Positions 5,290-8,815 of a DNA stretch of 8,815 bases are shown here, piece after piece. A program made the translations under genes and the position numbers. Position 1 is the stretch's first letter. Each line of letters begins with the position of its first letter. Source of the DNA: CAZJJK01 sp964546285 (lineage in GTDB: Bacteria; Spirochaetota; Spirochaetia; Treponematales; Breznakiellaceae); assembly GCA_964546285.1 (NCBI GenBank), contig CAZJJK010000122.1, forward strand, positions 1 through 8,815. Reading direction: 5' to 3'. The notes under the pieces are model-generated. The model had not been told where the DNA came from. It made no database searches and was given only the letters and a program-made list of their open reading frames with translations.

Positions 5290-6954
5290 TTATTCCCTCG
5301 CCGCTAGGGTTTTTCCCGCCCAAGGCAGCAACGCGATAAAACCGCCAGCGGACAGTGTGAAACCAAGTACACCGCTCAGCGGTAGGAACCATTCATTGCC
5401 TAAATTTAGGTAGCCAAGGTAGGCAAAGCCGGCGACAAATATCATGCCGCCAACCGCCCCGATAACGGCATTTGGGTTCTGTTTCATCGCCACGGTCGGA
5501 TTGTTCCAGTTTAGGTGGGGGAAAGCGGTATCAACGACTAAATTCGCCAGGTTAAGTAAGGCGGATAAGCCAAAGCCCGCAAAGCCAGCGACCAGAGCGC
5601 GGGAATATCCTAGGGGGCTTATTAGCGATAGCAAAGCGGGGGAAATAATGGCGCTCAAAGCGGCATAGATTAGACTATGAGCGTATTTAGCGCCCCAGTA
5701 GGAGAGGGGCGTGAAAGGCAAGCTCTTTAAGAAACCGAATTGGCCGCCATCCCGCGAGACGGCTGTACTGGACACGCTGGTCATAGCGCCCAACATAGCG
5801 GCGAAAGCCGAGGCCGCTAAGGTCATTAGGGGCAGGGCCGAAGGGTTGGAAAGAAAGGGTAGTTCTTTTATGAATTCATCTTTCATCGTCAAGTACATGA
5901 TGCTGAAGATGAGAGGCAATAACGCGATAATAAAGGGACCGTTGAAGAAAAACACCGGTTCGTTAAGCATGGTTCTCAGCTCGCGCCGAAGACAAGCGCG
6001 AAAACGGCTGGAGCGGCGGAAGCCCGCTCCTATAAACGCCCGTGAATCCTTTAGTTTTCTTACCGCGCTTTCGCCATAAGTGGCCAAGCTTTTAACATAA
6101 GATGGAGCCAAAAGAAAGATCGCCGCGGTGATCGCCGCAGCTTGTAGACCAATGAATTTTAAGATTTCGGTAAAACCGGCTGTTTCACCAGTTTTGGAAA
6201 GGGCGTTCGCGGCCCAGAGCGCCGGCGGATAGGCGGCGGCGAAGCGGGATAATATAGAATCAGGGCTGCTTAAATTGGCGATTATCCAGGTGGGGTCTTG
6301 GGCGCCGAGCATCTGCTTCTGGTAATACAGCTGCAAGCCTAAAGCCATGGCTACCCCAAAGATGCCGGCGATTATAAAAATGAGCTCCTTACGGCGGAGC
6401 CATCGAACCAAACTGAACAAAGGAACAAGTAAGGTATAAAAGAGAGCGATAGGCGCGAGCGGGGTAGTGAGGATTATGAGTGCGGCGTAGATATAAAAAA
6501 GCGGCCCTGGATGTTCAAACCAAGCATAGACGCCGAGCGAGGAAGCTAAAAACAAAAAGGCTAGGGCGCATTCACTTATATAAACGATGCTTAACTTGGC
6601 GGCTAATAAGGAACGGGGCTTGAACGGCAGAGCGAGAAGATATGTTTCCGCGGCTGTCATAAAATAAGTACTGAAGCAGGTTATAAAACCAAGAAAAAGG
6701 GTAAGGGCTGTGGCTGAAATAACGCTGTTTAGGATGACTAGGCTTTCCAACCCGAGAGGTTTCAGCCCCTGATAGGTTTGGACCGCGATGGACAAGGGCA
6801 GGAAGGCCATGGCCCCAATAATATAAAGCGCCAGGGCGATAATGCCGACGCCCTTCGCGATGCCCTTTGGCCCAGAACGGAAGGAAGCTATTAGGGAACG
6901 CGGATCAAATAGCGAAGAGATATAGACTTTAAGAACGGCAAAATATATACGCAT
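5290..6954 (-). CDS. ABC-2-type transporter permease, 12 predicted membrane segments
   Basis: The product is 554 residues and strongly hydrophobic. About 12 membrane segments can be drawn (near residues 37-56, 71-94, 121-143, 152-178, 190-210, 266-285, 335-355, 373-393, 424-447, 453-475, 496-516, 523-545), with basic loops such as 183-190 and 297-329. Two similar loops, LPFKPRSLLAAK (109-120) and LPFTPLSYWGAK (412-423), mark the equivalent point in each half and suggest an ancient internal duplication, a pattern I associate with the large ABC-2 exporter permeases paired with single ATPases. The partner ATPase gene ends 6 bases upstream, so the two are translated together. The substrate cannot be read from sequence; export of a lipid, peptide or drug, or a regulatory role as in Bacillus Ecs systems, is possible. 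GGGG at about 6966-6970 may be a distant ribosome binding site. Confidence 0.88.
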   Translation of the reverse strand: MRIYFAVLKVYISSLFDPRSLIASFRSGPKGIAKGVGIIALALYIIGAMAFLPLSIAVQTYQGLKPLGLESLVILNSVISATALTLFLGFITCFSTYFMTAAETYLLALPFKPRSLLAAKLSIVYISECALAFLFLASSLGVYAWFEHPGPLFYIYAALIILTTPLAPIALFYTLLVPLFSLVRWLRRKELIFIIAGIFGVAMALGLQLYYQKQMLGAQDPTWIIANLSSPDSILSRFAAAYPPALWAANALSKTGETAGFTEILKFIGLQAAAITAAIFLLAPSYVKSLATYGESAVRKLKDSRAFIGAGFRRSSRFRACLRRELRTMLNEPVFFFNGPFIIALLPLIFSIMYLTMKDEFIKELPFLSNPSALPLMTLAASAFAAMLGAMTSVSSTAVSRDGGQFGFLKSLPFTPLSYWGAKYAHSLIYAALSAIISPALLSLISPLGYSRALVAGFAGFGLSALLNLANLVVDTAFPHLNWNNPTVAMKQNPNAVIGAVGGMIFVAGFAYLGYLNLGNEWFLPLSGVLGFTLSAGGFIALLPWAGKTLAARE

Positions 6955-6960
6955 CGCCCA

Positions 6961-7713
6961 TTAGTCCCCCGCGCTTTCGCGCAGTACATCGGAATTGACT
7001 AATTCCAAGAATAAGCGCTCCAAGCTGGCGTCGGCATCGCGATCTTTTTTAAGTTCGGGCAAGGTCCCTTGGAAGGCGATTTTGCCATTAGCGATGACGG
7101 CGATACGAGTACAAAGTTTTTCGGCGACTTCCATGACATGAGTGGAGAAAAAAACCGTTTTCCCGGCCTTGGCCCGTTCCCGCATTAGATCCTTAAGGGC
7201 GAAAGCCGCTTCAGGGTCCAATCCGACCATCGGTTCATCCAGTATCCAGATCGATGGATCACTCAACAGCGAAGCGACGATGACCAGTTTTTGCTTCATG
7301 CCATGGGAAAAGCTGGAAATGCGTGAGGATAGAACGGAATCGATCTTAAAGAGCGAGGCATAGCGCTCAATCCGTTTTCGCCGCACCGAGGTTTCCACCG
7401 CATAGGCGTCGCCCATAAAGTCCAAAAATTCGCTTGCCTTTAGGCGGACGAACAGTTCCGGATTGTCTGGAACATAGGTGAAACGAAATTTGGCGTCCAA
7501 GGGCCGCGATTGGATATCGATTCCGTCTATTAGAGCGCGGCCTGAGTCCGGTCTAATAATGCCGGTGATCATTTTAATCGTGGTGGTCTTGCCGGCCCCG
7601 TTTGGACCGAGAAAGCCGAATATTTCACCATCATGTATCTCAAGATCGATGGCGTCCACCGCTTTGACCGAGCCGTTGGCGTAGGATTTTGTCAGCGCTT
7701 CAAATTGTAGCAT
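6961..7713 (-). CDS. ABC transporter ATP-binding protein
   Basis: From the ATG at 7713 the product is 250 residues, normal for a single-domain ABC ATPase. Motifs in order: Walker A GPNGAGKT (36-43), signature FSHGMKQK (135-142, replacing LSGGQ), Walker B IWILDEP (155-161) with catalytic Glu160, D-loop GLDP (164-167) and H-loop His192 in STHVM. The Q-loop reads YVPDNPE with no glutamine, a variant I have seen in ABC-2 exporter ATPases. The C-terminal LERLFLELV is also typical of that group. It should power the permease encoded next. The start is chosen because MLQFEALTKSY is the usual family N-terminus. The frame is open to 7788, and a TTG at 7749 overlaps the upstream stop, but neither has a ribosome binding site. 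The chosen ATG also lacks a clear one, so coupling to the upstream gene is likely. Confidence 0.93.
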   Translation of the reverse strand: MLQFEALTKSYANGSVKAVDAIDLEIHDGEIFGFLGPNGAGKTTTIKMITGIIRPDSGRALIDGIDIQSRPLDAKFRFTYVPDNPELFVRLKASEFLDFMGDAYAVETSVRRKRIERYASLFKIDSVLSSRISSFSHGMKQKLVIVASLLSDPSIWILDEPMVGLDPEAAFALKDLMRERAKAGKTVFFSTHVMEVAEKLCTRIAVIANGKIAFQGTLPELKKDRDADASLERLFLELVNSDVLRESAGD

Positions 7714-7745
7714 AAGAGAAGTGTAGGCTCGCTTTTGGGTCTCTG

Positions 7746-8474
7746 TCAACGCGATGTATTCGCCTTGGACTGATCCAGTAAAGCGCAAAGTGTATCTTTT
7801 ATTTTAATTCCGAGGCTGCGCGCTTGCCGTACCATCTTTGTGTAAATCGTTCTGGATAGAAGGTAGGAAAGGCTAAGCCCCGCTATGGAAAAAACGATGG
7901 CGAATAGGGGGGAGCGTAATTTCCCTAAACCGACGCCTAAACCGACGCCAAGGCCGACGCCCCCGCCGAAACCGCCCAGAATACCGCCGTATAGGGCGGC
8001 GGCTAGCATTTTCATGTCCCATTTTACCGATAAGCGGCTCGCGTCGCCGGATGGCTCTATGGCTATACGCAGCGTTTTGCCAGAATTATACGCGTGAAGT
8101 GAGTTTACCGACCAGCCGAGCCGCCCATTGCGGACGCGGCCTTGGCCATCGTATTCGGCGATTTCTGGTAGAGCTACCAGAGCTTCCTCAAGGATATCAT
8201 CGTCATAAACTTTTGGCAGCAACGTGGAAATTTCCACTGTTATGGGTGCCCCAAAAAAAGGATGGGTTTCAGGGTTTTTCCTTGTGGCGATAGCTGTGGC
8301 CGCCTGTCGTATATAGTCTGGGTTAATCCCCGCTTCTTTGCCCGCGACTTCCAACTCCGATAAAGAAAAACCAGAGGACGGCCGCTTATCCGGCGCGTCG
8401 GCTCTCTGCATTTCCGCCGCTTTGCGCAGGATGAGAGACATTTCTTTATCATTGAATACTTTATTGTCAACCAT
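7746..8474 (-). CDS. Membrane protein with helical N-terminal module and glycine-zipper hairpin, first gene of the ABC operon
   Basis: The product is 242 residues. Residues 7-64 form a helical module (FNDKEMSLILRKAAEMQ ... FSLSELEVAGKEAGINPDYIRQAA) that I have seen at the N-terminus of many bacterial membrane proteins of unknown role; I give it no family name. A soluble alpha/beta-looking middle (75-150) follows, with GRVRNGRLGWSV and TLRIAIEPSG. Then come two membrane segments, a very Gly-rich one (156-184, four-residue VGLG repeats) and LFAIVFSIAGLSLSYLL (190-206), and a basic cytoplasmic tail with LGIKIKDTLCALL. AAAGGAG lies 6 bases before the ATG and fixes the start. The ATPase gene begins 32 bases after its stop, so it is probably an accessory or regulatory subunit of this transporter. 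Function is not known. Confidence 0.82.
   Translation of the reverse strand: MVDNKVFNDKEMSLILRKAAEMQRADAPDKRPSSGFSLSELEVAGKEAGINPDYIRQAATAIATRKNPETHPFFGAPITVEISTLLPKVYDDDILEEALVALPEIAEYDGQGRVRNGRLGWSVNSLHAYNSGKTLRIAIEPSGDASRLSVKWDMKMLAAALYGGILGGFGGGVGLGVGLGVGLGKLRSPLFAIVFSIAGLSLSYLLSRTIYTKMVRQARSLGIKIKDTLCALLDQSKANTSR
7923..7965. repeat. 12-bp coding tandem repeat (VGLG units)
   Basis: CCGACGCC starts three consecutive 12-base units (7930, 7942, 7954), with a partial unit before them (7923-7929). On the coding strand the units give the four-residue VGLG repeat of the glycine-rich membrane segment. Copy-number change would be in frame and would lengthen or shorten that helix. Confidence 0.7.
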
Positions 8475-8480
8475 TCTGGG

Positions 8481-8487
8481 CTCCTTT
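8481..8487 (-). promoter_or_regulatory. Ribosome binding site of the first ABC-operon gene
   Basis: AAAGGAG on the - strand lies 6 bases before the ATG at 8474, a strong match that fixes the operon's first start codon. Confidence 0.8.
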
Positions 8488-8508
8488 CCCGGCCGTTAGA
8501 AAGCTCAT

Positions 8509-8522
8509 TTTATACCATTATA
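8509..8522 (-). promoter_or_regulatory. -10 region(s) of the ABC-operon promoter
   Basis: The - strand carries a perfect TATAAT (8522-8517) followed 2 bases later by TATAAA (8514-8509), 35-48 bases before the operon's first ATG. The hexamer 17 bases upstream of TATAAT is ACAAAC, a poor -35, which suggests an activated or weak promoter. Confidence 0.55.
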
Positions 8523-8545
8523 CCTCAGCTGGGGAAAGTGTTTGT

Positions 8546-8558
8546 TCAATAGTATTGA
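8546..8558. promoter_or_regulatory. 13-bp perfect dyad, candidate operator
   Basis: TCAATA-G-TATTGA is a perfect palindrome next to the expected -35 position of the ABC-operon promoter. A further pair, CCTCA (8523-8527) and TGAGG (8556-8560), overlaps it. The location fits a site for a dimeric regulator; the regulator is not in this window. Confidence 0.4.
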
Positions 8559-8793
8559 GGCAATTTAGGATACTGAGTTTCTTGAAAATCCGCCTCCTTA
8601 TTATTTGGCTTTGTTCTTTATTAAGACAGAGCTAGTATCCAAAGACCTAAAAACGAAGGAAAGGGTAAGGTATTTTTAAGTATAACTAACTGCTGCCAAT
8701 TCTGTTGAAGATATTTTTTAGAAACTTTTCCCAAACCCAAGCGGGACGCTTCTTTCCCCCGTACCGGTATATGGACCCTATTCCATTTCCAAC
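8559..8793. other. Intergenic region between divergent genes
   Basis: The gap between the ABC operon and the next + gene spans about 8475-8804. Besides the promoter and dyad, it is AT-rich (20 G or C in 8641-8700) and holds a small hairpin, AAGCG-GGA-CGCTT (8739-8751), followed by a pyrimidine run. It also contains TACCGGTA (8762-8769), an 8-bp palindrome. I saw no convincing + strand promoter and no RNA gene. Confidence 0.5.
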
Positions 8794-8798
8794 GGAGG
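8794..8798 (+). promoter_or_regulatory. Strong ribosome binding site for the gene entering at the right edge
   Basis: GGAGG lies 6 bases before the ATG at 8805, an optimal Shine-Dalgarno arrangement, and is the main evidence that a gene starts there. Confidence 0.65.
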
Positions 8799-8804
8799 TT
8801 TACC

Positions 8805-8815
8805 ATGGCCCAACC
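8805..8815 (+). CDS. Start of an unidentified gene (cut by window end)
   Basis: ATG GCC CAA (Met-Ala-Gln) follows GGAGG at 8794-8798 with 6-base spacing. Only three full codons are visible, so nothing can be said about function. It is divergent from the ABC operon. Confidence 0.5.

Noticed and set aside
7714..7788. Longer start of the ABC ATPase at 7788 or TTG at 7749
   Set aside because: The ATG at 7713 gives the family's normal N-terminus, and the longer forms overlap the upstream gene without a ribosome binding site.
8568..8640. 7-bp inverted repeat GGATACT / AGTATCC separated by about 60 bases
   Set aside because: It is short and widely spaced in AT-rich DNA; chance is a sufficient explanation.
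8621..8806. 61-codon open frame on the - strand at the right edge
   Set aside because: Its start overlaps the ATG of the + gene in the ccatgg context, it lacks a ribosome binding site and its product shows no family features.
1..8815. CRISPR array, tRNA, rRNA, transposase or phage genes
   Set aside because: I looked for regularly spaced repeats, tRNA-like cloverleaf landmarks and the usual motifs and found none; a covariance or HMM search was not possible here.

Overview
The window reads as chromosomal DNA of a diderm bacterium. The best guess is a Treponema-like spirochaete, stated with moderate to low confidence. Support is indirect: secreted beta-rich proteins and lipoproteins with loose lipoboxes, a small outer-membrane-barrel-like protein, a fibronectin-III lipoprotein, a nine-G homopolymer in front of a lipoprotein gene, and intermediate GC outside the histidine genes. 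No rRNA or other taxonomic marker is present.

Positions 1-2923 (+ strand) are the distal part of a histidine biosynthesis operon: the C-terminal end of a fused hisI-hisE gene, then hisC and hisD. They encode steps 2-3, the aminotransferase step and the final oxidation to histidine. Spacing is tight. A compact hairpin lies between hisC and hisD, and an inverted repeat lies between hisD and the convergent gene that follows. This block is clearly GC-richer than the rest.

Positions 2991-5188 hold an envelope-protein region. A short lipoprotein gene on the - strand has a 9-bp G tract where its Shine-Dalgarno should be. A divergent pair of + genes, overlapping by ATGA, encodes a signal-peptide protein (probable outer-membrane barrel) and a lipoprotein with an Fn3 domain and a PPC-like domain. 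The intergenic region between the divergent units (3390-3770) is dense with structure: three back-to-back inverted repeats, a 14-bp tandem repeat, a promoter and a leader hairpin.

Positions 5207-5274 form a long perfect inverted repeat between convergent units.

Positions 5290-8474 (- strand) are a three-gene operon. Its order is a membrane protein with a helical N-terminal module and a glycine-zipper hairpin, then an ABC ATPase, then a 12-helix ABC-2-type permease. It probably forms an export or membrane-remodelling transporter of unknown substrate. It has its own TATAAT promoter next to a dyad. The last 11 bases begin a divergent + gene with a strong ribosome binding site.

No CRISPR, tRNA, rRNA, transposase or phage gene was seen. 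The most unusual signals are the G tract at the lipoprotein start, the chain of hairpins at 3474-3583 (its two non-Watson-Crick pairs are G-U only if the + strand is transcribed), and the 20-bp perfect inverted repeat at 5207-5274.
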